NCBI GenBank assembly: GCA_029859555.1
Contig: JAOUCV010000021.1
Coordinates: 1 to 14,126 of the forward strand
Reading direction: 5' to 3'
Length of the DNA: 14,126 bases
Source: Gammaproteobacteria bacterium
GTDB taxonomy: Bacteria > Pseudomonadota > Gammaproteobacteria > UBA9214
Numbering within the stretch: position 1 is the first letter of the stretch; every line of letters begins with the position of its first letter. Shown one piece after another: positions 14,020 to 14,126 of this stretch. The notes beneath the pieces were generated by a model. That model made no database searches. It was not told the DNA's origin and worked only from the letters and a program-made list of their open reading frames with translations. Position numbers and translations under genes: made by a program.

Positions 14020-14126
14020 GACTGCCCCCCCCCTGGGGCGCTAATCCATAAGTAATTATTAAAATTTTCTGTTTATATATCAATATTTGTTTATTATTAC
14101 AAAAGCCTCCGCCATCGGCCAGCCAG
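14020..14126. promoter_or_regulatory. Divergent promoter/operator region of cbbR
   Basis: Beyond the G-rich ribosome binding site, bases 14041-14100 are strongly AT-rich. TAA (14042-14044), 8 nt, TAA (14053-14055) fits the TNA-N7/8-TNA pattern described for CbbR sites, though such a loose pattern occurs easily in AT-rich DNA. No gene is visible before the window end. This is the expected site for CbbR autoregulation and activation of a divergent operon. Confidence 0.45.
14025..14033 (-). repeat. G9 homopolymer in the cbbR ribosome binding site
   Basis: Nine C on the + strand read as G9 on the coding strand, starting 5 nt before the cbbR ATG and forming, with the preceding CCA, an AGGGGG-type Shine-Dalgarno. 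Homopolymers this long can slip during replication, which would change the spacing and strength of the site. Confidence 0.7.

Overview
This 14.1 kb window looks like an ordinary chromosomal stretch from a gammaproteobacterium, probably a facultatively anaerobic chemolithoautotroph related to sulfur oxidisers. The basis is family-level: an E. coli-type GshA, a four-cysteine FNR next to hemN, a cytochrome c'-like protein, purEK in ATGA overlap, and a LysR regulator whose sequence closely fits CbbR, the activator of Calvin-cycle operons. There are no rRNA, tRNA, CRISPR, phage, transposase or integrase genes. The only repeat is an inverted pair of REP-like elements. Genes are densely packed, with short convergent gaps.

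Layout. Positions 2-361 (+) hold the end of an outer-membrane beta-barrel protein that starts before the window. Three minus-strand genes follow: a DUF2892 inner-membrane protein (409-624), a secreted cytochrome c'-like protein (764-1237) whose upstream region carries two clear inverted repeats, and a type II P-type cation ATPase (1544 to about 4192). A 473 bp divergent region separates the ATPase from hemN (4666-6057, +). It contains a perfect FNR/Anr box (TTGATCCACATCAA) placed for class II activation of hemN. The fnr gene itself (6134-6880, -) converges on hemN and is divergent from gshA (7007-8584, +, TTG start).

Positions 8637-9668 (-) hold two genes I do not recognise, a six-helix membrane protein and a small soluble protein, joined stop-to-start (TAG|ATG). 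The REP pair (9727-9812) lies upstream of them. Next come a DUF302 gene (9831-10220, -) directly behind purC (10238-11122, -), then divergent purE-purK (11400-13027, +), which ends at a plausible terminator. Last is cbbR (13108-14019, -), with an AT-rich divergent promoter region running to the window end; a RuBisCO operon may lie just beyond.

How the genes fit together: FNR senses oxygen loss through a 4Fe-4S cluster and should switch on hemN, so heme synthesis no longer needs O2. PurE, PurK and PurC carry out consecutive steps of purine synthesis (AIR to N5-CAIR to CAIR to SAICAR). GshA makes the glutathione precursor. CbbR probably controls CO2 fixation. I found no convincing new multi-gene system. 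The least explained items are the coupled unknown pair at 8637-9668, the REP pair beside it, the G9 tract in the cbbR ribosome binding site, and the dyads upstream of the cytochrome gene.
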